Of a stretch of DNA of 64,000 nucleotides, positions 33,706-42,150 are shown piece by piece. The stretch lies in NCBI RefSeq assembly GCF_025398255.1, contig NZ_JAODNW010000010.1:1-64000 (forward strand), written 5' to 3'. The first letter of the stretch is position 1, and each line of letters opens with the position of its first letter. The notes beneath the pieces were generated by a model. It searched no databases and was not told the origin of the DNA. It worked only from the letters and a program-made list of their open reading frames with translations. The stretch comes from Chelativorans intermedius. Lineage in GTDB: Bacteria; Pseudomonadota; Alphaproteobacteria; Rhizobiales; Rhizobiaceae. Made by a program: the position numbers and the translations under genes.

Positions 33706-35154
33706 ATGTCGTTCAAGGTCGCCATCATCGGCGCCGGCTCTGTCGGCTTTACCAAGAGGCTGGTCATGGACCTTTTCAAGGTGCCGGAGTTCGCCGGCAT
33801 CGAGATCGCCCTGACGGACATCAACGCGCACAATCTCGACATGATCCGCCAGATCATCGAGAAGATCGTCGCGGTGAACAATCTGCCGGCAAGGGTGACG
33901 GCGACCACGGACCGCCGTTCGGCCCTCGAAGGCGCGCGCTACATCCTGAGCTGCGTGCGCGTGGGCGGGTTGGAAGCCTTTGCCACCGACATCGACATTC
34001 CGCTCAAATACGGTGTCGACCAGTGCGTCGGCGACACGATCTGCGCCGGCGGCATCATGTACGGCCAGCGCAACATCCCCGTCATCCTCGATTTCTGCCG
34101 CGACATCCGCGAGGTGGCGGAAGAGGGCGCGCTCTTCCTCAACTATGCCAATCCCATGGCCATGAACACCTGGGCGGCGCTGAAATATGGCGGCGTGGAG
34201 ACGGTCGGCCTTTGCCATGGCGTGCAGCACGGCGCGGAACAGATCGCCAAGGTTCTGGGCGTGAAGGACGAGGAGCTGGATTATGTGTGCAGCGGCATCA
34301 ATCACCAGACCTGGTATATCGACATCCGCGTCAACGGCCGCAGGGTCGAAAGGGAGGAGCTGATTGCCGCCTTCGAGCGCCATCCCGTCTATTCCAGGCA
34401 GGAAAAGCTCAGGATCGACGTCCTGAAGCGTTTCGGCGTCTATTCGACCGAGAGCAACGGACACCTTTCCGAATATCTTCCCTGGTATCGCAAGCGCCCG
34501 GAGGAGATCGGAAAATGGATCGACCTGAGCGACTGGATACACGGCGAGACAGGCGGCTATCTGCGCCACTGCACGGAGATGCGCAACTGGTTCGAGACCG
34601 ACTTCCCGAAGTTTCTGGAAGATGCCGGCAGGCCGCTTTCCGAGCACAAACGCACCAGCGAACATGCATCCTGGATCATCGAAGCGCGGGAGACCGGGCG
34701 CGTCTATCGTGGCCATTTCAATGTCAGGAACGGCGGCGTCGTCACCAACCTGCCGGATGACGCGATTGTCGAGAGCCCCGGCTTCGTTGACCGTTTCGGC
34801 ATCAACATGGTGGAGGGCATCACCCTGCCGCTCGCCTGTGCGGCCACGTGCTCTGCCTCCATCTCCGTGCAGCGCATGGCGGTGGAGGCCGCGGTCTCGG
34901 GCGATATCGAGCTTCTGAAGCTTGCCATGCTGCACGACCCGCTGGTGGGTGCCGTCTGCACACCGGAGGAGGTGTGGTCGATGGTGGACGAGATGGTGGT
35001 GGCGCAGGCTCGCTGGCTGCCGCAATATGCCGACGCCGTGCCCGCTGCCCGCCAGCGGCTTGCCGGATCGAAGGCGGCCACGCGCGAATGGCAGGGGGCG
35101 GCGCGCCAGAAGGTGCGCACGGTCGAGGAGTTACGGCAAAGGACGGGCGCGTAG
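33706..35154 (+). CDS. GH4-family glycosidase (alpha-glucosidase/galactosidase type)
   Basis: A 482-residue family 4 glycosidase. The NAD-binding motif is VAIIGAGSVGFTKRLVMDLF, with the family's characteristic NYANPMAMNTW, GLCHGVQHG and SGINHQTWY segments, in which the cysteine and histidines bind the catalytic Mn2+. GH4 enzymes cleave by an NAD-dependent oxidation-elimination mechanism rather than classical hydrolysis. ATG 33706 has GAGGAGGA upstream. It is divergent from an AraC regulator and followed after 37 bases by a flavin-dependent halogenase homologue, an unusual partner. The substrate may be a galactoside, glucoside or galacturonide. Confidence 0.88.
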   Translation: MSFKVAIIGAGSVGFTKRLVMDLFKVPEFAGIEIALTDINAHNLDMIRQIIEKIVAVNNLPARVTATTDRRSALEGARYILSCVRVGGLEAFATDIDIPLKYGVDQCVGDTICAGGIMYGQRNIPVILDFCRDIREVAEEGALFLNYANPMAMNTWAALKYGGVETVGLCHGVQHGAEQIAKVLGVKDEELDYVCSGINHQTWYIDIRVNGRRVEREELIAAFERHPVYSRQEKLRIDVLKRFGVYSTESNGHLSEYLPWYRKRPEEIGKWIDLSDWIHGETGGYLRHCTEMRNWFETDFPKFLEDAGRPLSEHKRTSEHASWIIEARETGRVYRGHFNVRNGGVVTNLPDDAIVESPGFVDRFGINMVEGITLPLACAATCSASISVQRMAVEAAVSGDIELLKLAMLHDPLVGAVCTPEEVWSMVDEMVVAQARWLPQYADAVPAARQRLAGSKAATREWQGAARQKVRTVEELRQRTGA

Positions 35155-35191
35155 TGCGGCAGCCGCCGCCGGCCGGCCGGGAAGGAGTGCG

Positions 35192-36733
35192 ATGAAGGAG
35201 CCTGCCCGTTTCATTGTCGTCGGCGGCGGCACGGCGGGATGGATCGCCGCCTTCGTCCTTCAGGACAGCGCCCGGCGCAAGGGCCTCGACGCGAAAGTCA
35301 CGGTCGTGGAGTCCTCCAGGATGCCGACGATCGGCGTCGGCGAGGCCACCACAGCCGCCTTCCGCGTGCTCCTGAAGTATTTCGGTATCGACGAGTTCGC
35401 GTTCCTGCGCGAGACGGAGGCGAGCCTGAAGCTCGGCATCCGGCATGAAGGTTGGCGTCGCAGGGATCATGTCTACTACGGGCCCATCGACGACCCGCAT
35501 CAGGTGGTGGCCGCCCCTCCGGGCGCCCCCTCCGACTATCTCAACATCTATGCGGTGGCGGCCGGCAGGCCGGTGCAGGCCATGCATCTGTTCCAGCCGC
35601 TGCTGGAAAGCCGCAAGGCTCCCTATGCCTTGCGGTCCGACGGCACGCTCGCCCCGCTCGGTCCGTTTCACTATGCCTATCACTTCGACCAGGCGCTGGT
35701 GGGCAGGTTCTTTGCGGCCCGGGCGCGCGGTGTGGAGACCGTCGACGCGCTGGTCCGCGGCGTGGAGCGCAACGCGGAGAGCGGCCTCGTCGAGGCGTTG
35801 GTGCTGGACGACGGCAGCCGGCTCGGCGGCGACTTCTTCATCGACGCCACGGGCTTTCGCAAGCAGATCATCGTGCGCGAGCTCGCGGCCGCCTGGAAAT
35901 CCTATGCCGAGGAGCTGCCGGTGAACCGCGCGCTGCCCTTCTGGCTCGACCATGACGAAACCGCCGACATCCCCAACTACACCCGCGCCTGGGCGCAGAG
36001 TGCGGGCTGGATGTGGCAGATCCCGACGCAGACGCGGCTCGGCTGTGGCTATGTCTATTCCGATGCCTTTCTTTCGCCCGACGAGGCCCATGAAGAGGTC
36101 GAGCGGGCGATAGGCCGCAAGATCGAGGCGCGGGGCGACATCCGCTTCTCCATCGGCCGGCTGGAGACGCCCTGGCTCGGCAACTGTCTGGCGGTGGGCT
36201 TGAGCTCAAGCTTTCTGGAGCCGCTGGAGTCCACCTCCATCCACGGCACCATCGTGCAGATGATGCTCTTTTCCGGCCGCTTCCTGAAGCACCCGTCGGC
36301 CATGACGCAGGCCGACCGCGACGACTACAACCGCCGTGTCGGGCGGCAGGTCGACGATTTCCGCACCTTCGTCAACATGCACTATGTGGTGGAGCGCGAC
36401 GACACCCCGTTCTGGCGCGAGGTGCGTGCCAACCGCATCCACGCGCACACGCGCGAGCGCCTGGCCCGCTGGCAGCGGGAGATGCCACGCCGCGAACATT
36501 TCCCCGACTATCTGGACGGCCTGCCCCATGTCGAAACGCAGCTCTACTATCCTGTGCTCGACGGCCTCGGCCTGCTCGACCGTGCGGTGGCCCGCCAGGA
36601 GATGGCCCGTTCCCCCGCCCTGCGCGCCTTCGCACGCAAGGCTTACGAGAGCCTGGCGAGGGAGTATCGTCACGCCGCACTGAAGGCACTCGGCCATGGG
36701 GCGTTTCTGAAGCATGTGCGGGAAACGGCCTGA
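35192..36733 (+). CDS. Tryptophan-halogenase-like flavin-dependent protein
   Basis: A 513-residue protein with the FAD motif GGGTAGWIAAF at residues 11-21, a lysine at K80 (EASLKLGIRHEGW) in the position of the catalytic lysine of PrnA, the GWMWQIP halogenase signature (W-X-W-X-I-P) and the FLEPLEST segment carrying the conserved glutamate. It therefore retains the active-site features of flavin-dependent halogenases. No partner flavin reductase is adjacent, and the carbohydrate context is atypical for a tryptophan halogenase; related proteins in Caulobacter and Xanthomonas lie in sugar-uptake loci and have uncertain activity. It is co-transcribed with the GH4 gene at 33706; GAAGGAG precedes its ATG. 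Confidence 0.85.
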   Translation: MKEPARFIVVGGGTAGWIAAFVLQDSARRKGLDAKVTVVESSRMPTIGVGEATTAAFRVLLKYFGIDEFAFLRETEASLKLGIRHEGWRRRDHVYYGPIDDPHQVVAAPPGAPSDYLNIYAVAAGRPVQAMHLFQPLLESRKAPYALRSDGTLAPLGPFHYAYHFDQALVGRFFAARARGVETVDALVRGVERNAESGLVEALVLDDGSRLGGDFFIDATGFRKQIIVRELAAAWKSYAEELPVNRALPFWLDHDETADIPNYTRAWAQSAGWMWQIPTQTRLGCGYVYSDAFLSPDEAHEEVERAIGRKIEARGDIRFSIGRLETPWLGNCLAVGLSSSFLEPLESTSIHGTIVQMMLFSGRFLKHPSAMTQADRDDYNRRVGRQVDDFRTFVNMHYVVERDDTPFWREVRANRIHAHTRERLARWQREMPRREHFPDYLDGLPHVETQLYYPVLDGLGLLDRAVARQEMARSPALRAFARKAYESLAREYRHAALKALGHGAFLKHVRETA

Positions 36734-36770
36734 ACTTTCCGCAATCCGCGACAGCCACGGGACATCCGGG

Positions 36771-36797
36771 AAAAAAAGCCCGGCCTTCGGGCCGGGC
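36771..36797 (-). terminator. Intrinsic terminator after melA
   Basis: On the minus strand GCCCGGCC pairs with GGCCGGGC (eight base pairs, four-base loop) and is followed directly by seven T residues. This is a textbook Rho-independent terminator for the melA-agp operon. It also lies just after the stop of the convergent halogenase gene. Confidence 0.9.
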
Positions 36798-36825
36798 AAG
36801 GTTTCCGTGGGAGGAGGAGGGGATA

Positions 36826-38196
36826 TCAAGCCACCTGGCGCTTGGCCGCGGTGCGCACCCAGGCGGGCAGCCAATCGCCATGGGCGGCGATGAGCTCGTC
36901 GGTAAGGCTCCAGATCTGGTCGAGATCGAGCTCGGCGCCCGTGTGCGGGTCCATCATGGCGGCGTGGTAGATGTGCTCGCGGTTCTCGGTCATCAGTGCC
37001 GCCACCGTCAGCTCCTGGACATTGATGTTGGTGCGCATGAGCGCGGTCAGCTGTGGCGGCAGCGCGCCCACCACCGTCGGCTGGATGCCGTTGGCATCCA
37101 CCAGGCAGGGCACCTCGACGGCGCAGCCCTCGGGCAGCGAGGTGATGTAGCCCCTGTTCGGCACATTGCCGTAGATGACCGCAGGCTCGCCGGTCCACAC
37201 CGCGTTGAGGATGGAGGAGGCGTATTCGTGGCTTTCCTTCACCTCGATGCGCTCGGCCTTGCGATAGCGTTCCGCCTGTGCCTTCCAGCTTTCGATCTGT
37301 TCGACGCAGCGCTTGGGGTACTCGTCGAGCGGAATGCCGAACTTCTCGATCAGGTCCGGCCGGTCGCGCTTGATGAACCAGGGCACATATTCGGCGAAGT
37401 GTTCGGAGCTCTCGGTCACGAAATAGCCGAGACGCGTCATCATCTCGTAGCGCACCTTGTTGGGGCAGCGCGGGTTCCAGTGGCTGGGTTTGGGGAAGCG
37501 GCCCTCGCGATAGCCCTTGAAGAGCTCGGGATAGAGATTCCTGTAGGTGCCGTCGGGCTGGCGGTGCTCGAAGGTGAGATAGAACGCCATATGGTTGATG
37601 CCGGCTGCGAGATAGCGGATCTCCTCGACCGGAATGTCGAGGTCGCGCGCCAGCTCGAAGGCGGTCCCCTGCACGGAATGGCACAGCCCCACCTGGCGGA
37701 TCTGCGGGTATCTGGCGGCGATCGCCCAGGTGTTGATGGCCATCGGGTTGACATATTGCAGCAGGATGGCCCGGGGGCAGAGCTCCAGCATGTCCTCGCA
37801 CACCTGCCACAGGTGCGGCACTGTTCTCAGCCCCCGCATGATCCCGCCGATGCCCAGCGTATCGGCGATGGTCTGGCGCAGGCCGTACTTCTTGGGCACC
37901 TCGAAGTCGATGACGGTGGAAGGCTCGTAACCGCCGATCTGGAAGGCGACGATGACGAAGTCGGCGCCGTCGAGGGCGGCCCGCCGGTCCGTGTGGGTCT
38001 CCACCCTGGCCGGAACGCCCAGCGTGGAGACCAGCTTGTTGGCCACCACCGCGCTCTCCTCCAGGCGTGCGGGGTCGATGTCCATGAGCGAGACCGTGGC
38101 GCCGGCAAGCGCCGGACGCTGCAGGATGTCTCCGATGATGTTCTTCATGAACACCGTGGAACCGGCGCCGATGAAGGCGATTTTGGGATATGCCAT
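36826..38196 (-). CDS. melA: Alpha-galactosidase MelA (GH4)
   Basis: A 456-residue GH4 enzyme closely following E. coli MelA in pattern: IAFIGAGSTVFMKNIIGDIL, then SLMDIDPARLEES, VIVAFQIGGYEP, LQYVNPMAINTW, GLCHSVQGTA and AAGINHMAFYL. The cysteine/histidine manganese ligands and NAD-binding glycine motif are present. It is the last gene of an operon with an Opp-type ABC transporter, as for the alpha-galactoside (melibiose/raffinose) agp system of Sinorhizobium. It therefore probably splits imported alpha-galactosides in the cytoplasm; galacturonide activity cannot be excluded. An intrinsic terminator follows. Confidence 0.88.
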   Translation of the reverse strand: MAYPKIAFIGAGSTVFMKNIIGDILQRPALAGATVSLMDIDPARLEESAVVANKLVSTLGVPARVETHTDRRAALDGADFVIVAFQIGGYEPSTVIDFEVPKKYGLRQTIADTLGIGGIMRGLRTVPHLWQVCEDMLELCPRAILLQYVNPMAINTWAIAARYPQIRQVGLCHSVQGTAFELARDLDIPVEEIRYLAAGINHMAFYLTFEHRQPDGTYRNLYPELFKGYREGRFPKPSHWNPRCPNKVRYEMMTRLGYFVTESSEHFAEYVPWFIKRDRPDLIEKFGIPLDEYPKRCVEQIESWKAQAERYRKAERIEVKESHEYASSILNAVWTGEPAVIYGNVPNRGYITSLPEGCAVEVPCLVDANGIQPTVVGALPPQLTALMRTNINVQELTVAALMTENREHIYHAAMMDPHTGAELDLDQIWSLTDELIAAHGDWLPAWVRTAAKRQVA

Positions 38197-38214
38197 TTCT
38201 GCTTTCTCCGAAGT

Positions 38215-39897
38215 TCAAGCGGCAATTTCGAATGCGGCGCGGACGAGCCGGGCCGTGTAGTCGGTCTTGGGGTTGGACAGCACGTCCTCCACCGGGCCTT
38301 CCTCCACGATCTTGCCGAACTGCATCACCATCACGCGGTGGCACAGCGCGCGCACCACCTTCAGGTCGTGCGAGATGAAGAGGTAGGACAGGCCCTTCTC
38401 GTCCTGCAGCTTGCGCAGAAGGTCGATGATCTGCGCCTGTACCGACAGATCGAGCGCGGATGTCGGCTCGTCGAGCAGGATGAATTCCGGCTCCAGCGCG
38501 ATCGCCCGGGCGATGGCGATGCGCTGGCGCTGTCCGCCGGAAAACTCGTGCGGGAAACGGTTGAGAATGGTGTCGGGCAGCCCGGCATCCCTGAGCGCCT
38601 GGCGCACGCGGTCCACGCGCTCGCGCGTGTTGGCGCCGATCCTGTTGACGATCAGCCCTTCCTCGATGATCTGGCGCACCGACATGCGTGGGTTGAGCGA
38701 GGCGAACGGGTCCTGGAAGACCACCTGCATGCGCGAGCGCAGGGGGCGCATGGCCTTGCGCTCCTTGCCGTGGATTGCCTGACCGTCGAAAAAGATCTCG
38801 CCGCCGTTGTTGTCGATCAGCCTTATCAGCGCCTGCCCGAACGTGGTCTTGCCCGAGCCGCTTTCGCCCACCAGGCCCAGGGTCTCGTGGCGCTTCAGCG
38901 CGAGATCGAGATCGTTGACGGCCACCAGGTCGAAATAGTCGGGCTTGAAGAAGCCGCCGCGCCTGAGCCGGAAGGTGACGTTCACCTTCCGCCCCTCCAG
39001 CACGATGGGGCTGGCCGGCGAGATCGGCCTGGCGGCGCCCTTCGGCTCGGCGGCGAGAAGGCGCTGCGTGTAGGGGTGCCGCGGGTTGGCAAACAGCGCT
39101 TCCGTCTCGTTGTGCTCCCGCACCACGCCGTTCTGCATCACATACACGTATTCGGAGAACTGGCGCACGATGGTCAGGTCATGGGTGATCAGGATCACCG
39201 CCATGCCGTACTTGTCCTTCAGGTCCTTGATGAGGTGCAGGATCTGCGCCTGCACCGTCACGTCCAGCGCCGTCGTCGGTTCATCGGCGATCAGGATGTC
39301 GGGCCGGTTGGCGAGCGCCATGGCGATCATCACGCGCTGGCGCTGCCCGCCGGAGAGCTGGTGCGGGTATTGCCGGAGCCGCGCCTCCGGCTCCGGGATC
39401 TGCACCTCCTCCAGAAGCTGCCTCGCCCGCGCCATCGCCTCCTTGTTCGAGATGCGGTTGTGCAGGTGCAGGATCTCGCAGATCTGCCGGCCGATCGTGT
39501 AGACGGGGTTGAGCGAGGACATCGGCTCCTGAAAGATCATGGAGACGTCCTTGCCGCGCAGGCGCCGCATCGCCTTCTCGCTCAGGGAGACGATGTCCTT
39601 TCCGGCAAGCGTGATCTTCGTTCCCGGCTTGATGGTGGCCCGCCGCGAAAGCAGGCGCATAACCGTGCGCGCCGTCACCGACTTGCCGGAGCCGCTCTCG
39701 CCGACCAGCGCGATGGTCTCACCCTTGTGGAGCTGGAAGGACACATCGCGCACCGCGTTCACGACCCCGCCCTCCACCTTGAAGTCGACGGCGACGTTGC
39801 GGGCATCGAGGATCAGCTCGCGCCCGTGCTTGCCCAGATCGTGGCGCTCCGGCGGGGCGAAGGGATTGTTCTCGTCGAGCATTCTTCTCCCCCTCAA
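38215..39897 (-). CDS. Double-ATPase ABC transporter subunit (AgpC/AgpD-like, Opp type)
   Basis: A 560-residue protein containing two complete oligopeptide-type ABC ATPase domains. The first has GESGSGKSVTARTVMRL, LSGGQRQRVMIAMAL and ILIADEPTTALD. The second, after about residue 290, has GESGSGKTTFGQALIRL, FSGGQRQRIAIARAI and ILLDEPTSALD. It thus supplies both energising subunits that in other systems are two genes. It lies between the permeases and melA in the minus-strand operon and overlaps the upstream permease by four bases. The likely task is powering uptake of alpha-galactosides. Confidence 0.9.
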   Translation of the reverse strand: MRGRRMLDENNPFAPPERHDLGKHGRELILDARNVAVDFKVEGGVVNAVRDVSFQLHKGETIALVGESGSGKSVTARTVMRLLSRRATIKPGTKITLAGKDIVSLSEKAMRRLRGKDVSMIFQEPMSSLNPVYTIGRQICEILHLHNRISNKEAMARARQLLEEVQIPEPEARLRQYPHQLSGGQRQRVMIAMALANRPDILIADEPTTALDVTVQAQILHLIKDLKDKYGMAVILITHDLTIVRQFSEYVYVMQNGVVREHNETEALFANPRHPYTQRLLAAEPKGAARPISPASPIVLEGRKVNVTFRLRRGGFFKPDYFDLVAVNDLDLALKRHETLGLVGESGSGKTTFGQALIRLIDNNGGEIFFDGQAIHGKERKAMRPLRSRMQVVFQDPFASLNPRMSVRQIIEEGLIVNRIGANTRERVDRVRQALRDAGLPDTILNRFPHEFSGGQRQRIAIARAIALEPEFILLDEPTSALDLSVQAQIIDLLRKLQDEKGLSYLFISHDLKVVRALCHRVMVMQFGKIVEEGPVEDVLSNPKTDYTARLVRAAFEIAA

Positions 39898-41078
39898 TAC
39901 GGATCGACGGCATCGCGCAGGCCGTCACCCAGCGCGTTGAAGGCAAAGACGGTGATCAGCACGAAGACCACCGGCGAAAGGATCCACGGATAGGAGCCGA
40001 TGACGGAGAAGGTGTTGGTATCCTGCAGCATCAGGCCCCAGGAGATCAGCGGCGGCTTCACGGCAAAGCCGAGGAAGCCGAGGAAGCTTTCCAGAAGCAC
40101 CACCGTGGGAATGGCCAACGTGACGGCCACGATGATGTGCGAGAGCACGTTGGGCAGAATGTGGCGCGTGATGATGCGCATGTCGCCGGACCCCACGGCA
40201 ATGGCGGCGCGCACATAGTCGATGCGCGCCAGCGCCAATGTCTTTGAGCGCACCTCCCGTGAAAGCTGTGCCCAGCCAAGAGCGGCCAGCACCGCAATCA
40301 CGAAGGCGATAAAGACGTTGGAAGGTGCCGTGAGCGGTACCAGCGAGGTCAGCGCCAGATAGAGCGGCAACTGCGGAAACGCGAGCACGAAGTCGACAAA
40401 TCGCTGCACGATATTGTCCACGTTACCGCCCAGATAGCCGGAGCCGATGCCCACAAGCGTGCCCACCGTGGTGGTGATGGTCACCACGGCAAAGGCGATA
40501 ATCAGCGAGATGCGCGATCCGTGGATGCCGCGCGAAAGGATGTCGCGGCCGAACTTGTCGGTGCCGAGCAGGTGGAGCGGCCGCCCGTCCCTCGTGCCGA
40601 AGAAGTGACGCTCGGCCGGAATGAGGCCGAACAGGCGGTATGAATGTCCCTTCACGAAGAAGCCGACCGGAGTGGGATTGTCGAGGATCGGGCCCGTCAG
40701 AGGTTGGAAGGTCACCGGATCGAGCTCGCCCGTCTCGCCGACGGGATAGACATAGGGGATGAGGCTGAAGCTGCCGTCGGGGGCGGTGAACGAGATAACA
40801 TCCGGTGGCGCAAAGGGCGTATCGGTCGCCCGTGGGTCCATCGGTGCAAAGAAATCCGCGAAGACTGCGATGATGACAAGCAGACACACGAGAACCAGGC
40901 CCGTCATGCCGCTCACCGAGCGCCTGAAGCGCCGCCATACCAGCGTGTAGTAGCTTTCGTGGCGCTGCGGCAGGCGCACAGCGGCTTGTTCTTCCGGCAA
41001 CGTGGCATCCGGTGCCTGCAGTGGCTCGCCGGCGCTGGAAGGATGTGAGGCTGGTGGACGTAGGTCGAGATTGGTCAT
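39894..41078 (-). CDS. ABC transporter permease, DppC/OppC type
   Basis: A 394-residue permease starting at ATG 41078. A long cytoplasmic N-terminal tail precedes the first helix (SGMTGLVLVCLLVIIAVFAD). A periplasmic loop of over 100 residues follows, then a five-helix core with the loop LARIDYVRAAIAVGSGDMRI that contacts the ATPase, ending LGDGLRDAVDPY, the typical OppC C-terminus. Longer frames upstream come from reading out of phase into the neighbouring permease and were dropped. It overlaps both neighbours by four bases (ATGA). It pairs with the permease at 41075-42088. Confidence 0.88.
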   Translation of the reverse strand: MTNLDLRPPASHPSSAGEPLQAPDATLPEEQAAVRLPQRHESYYTLVWRRFRRSVSGMTGLVLVCLLVIIAVFADFFAPMDPRATDTPFAPPDVISFTAPDGSFSLIPYVYPVGETGELDPVTFQPLTGPILDNPTPVGFFVKGHSYRLFGLIPAERHFFGTRDGRPLHLLGTDKFGRDILSRGIHGSRISLIIAFAVVTITTTVGTLVGIGSGYLGGNVDNIVQRFVDFVLAFPQLPLYLALTSLVPLTAPSNVFIAFVIAVLAALGWAQLSREVRSKTLALARIDYVRAAIAVGSGDMRIITRHILPNVLSHIIVAVTLAIPTVVLLESFLGFLGFAVKPPLISWGLMLQDTNTFSVIGSYPWILSPVVFVLITVFAFNALGDGLRDAVDPY

Positions 41079-42088
41079 GCGGACTTCTCCCCGCCGAGGC
41101 GAACGCGCGGATCGAGCAATGCCAGAAGCAGATCGGCGATGATGTTGCCGATGATGAGCGTGGTTGCGAGCACCAGCATGAAGGTGGCCGTCACCCACAC
41201 ATCGCCGACCGCCATGGAGCCGACGATGGCCGGACCCACCGTTGCAAGGCCGAAGACGACGGCCACCTCGATTTCTCCGGTGAGCATGTAAGGCAGCACC
41301 ACCCCTTGATACGCGACCAGTGGATGCAGGGCGTTGGGCACGGCATGCCGCATCACCACCGCCCCTTCCGACAGCCCCTTTGCGCGCGCCGTCTCGATAT
41401 ACTGGGCGTTCAGCACATCGAGCAGATTGCCGCGCATCACGCGCATGTTGTAGGCGAGCCCGCCGAAGGTGGCGATGAAGACCACCGGCCAGACATGCTG
41501 CACGAGATTGACGAACTTGTCCCAACTCCAGGGTGCGCCGCCATAGCGGGCGGAGAAGAACATGCCCACTTCCGACACGTTGAGGCGGAAGACCAGGATG
41601 TAGAGAATGATGATCGCCAGCAGGAAGCGCGGGATGGTCAGTCCCAGAAAGGATATGAAGCTGAGCAGGGTGTCCACCCAACTGTATTGACGGGTGGCAG
41701 CGACAATGCCCAGCGATATGCCGAACAGCGAGGCCAGCAGGTGGCAGGTCAGTGCCAACGCGATCGTGGCCGGCAAGCGGTCGGCGACAACGTCTCCCAC
41801 GGGTCGATTGTAGTAGAAGCTGTGCCCGAAATCGAAACGCGTGACAATGCCGGTCACCCAGCGCACATATCGCACGATCAGGGGGTCGTCGAGCCCATGC
41901 GCCTCGCGATAGGCTCTCGCCTGTGCTTCGGCCTGCTCGATGGTCGCTCCGCCCTGGTTGATGAGCATGGAGCGGATATAGTCGGAGTAGTCGCCAGGCT
42001 TCGCCTCGATGATGGCGAAGGTCACGATGCTCAGGGCGAAGAGGATCGGGATCGCTCCCAGAATCCGGATGACGAGAAATCTCAGCAT
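41075..42088 (-). CDS. ABC transporter permease, DppB/OppB type
   Basis: A 337-residue permease with an N-terminal helix MLRFLVIRILGAIPILFALS, the OppB-like signature, and ARAKGLSEGAVVMRHAVPNAL facing the ATPase, with six predicted membrane helices. It forms a heterodimeric channel with the preceding-numbered permease. It follows the binding-protein gene by 62 bases in the operon order binding protein, OppB-like, OppC-like, fused ATPase, melA. This order matches the agp transporter for alpha-galactosides. Confidence 0.88.
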   Translation of the reverse strand: MLRFLVIRILGAIPILFALSIVTFAIIEAKPGDYSDYIRSMLINQGGATIEQAEAQARAYREAHGLDDPLIVRYVRWVTGIVTRFDFGHSFYYNRPVGDVVADRLPATIALALTCHLLASLFGISLGIVAATRQYSWVDTLLSFISFLGLTIPRFLLAIIILYILVFRLNVSEVGMFFSARYGGAPWSWDKFVNLVQHVWPVVFIATFGGLAYNMRVMRGNLLDVLNAQYIETARAKGLSEGAVVMRHAVPNALHPLVAYQGVVLPYMLTGEIEVAVVFGLATVGPAIVGSMAVGDVWVTATFMLVLATTLIIGNIIADLLLALLDPRVRLGGEKSA

Positions 42089-42150
42089 GTCGCGCAGCCA
42101 TTGGTTGGTTGGTCAGGGGGAGCGCTTCCCCCTGACCGGTCATGCAGCCA

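Noticed and set aside
36880-39993. A plus-strand frame of over 1000 codons opposite melA and the ABC ATPase
   Set aside because: It is antisense to two well-defined genes with complete motifs; no recognisable domain or ribosome site.
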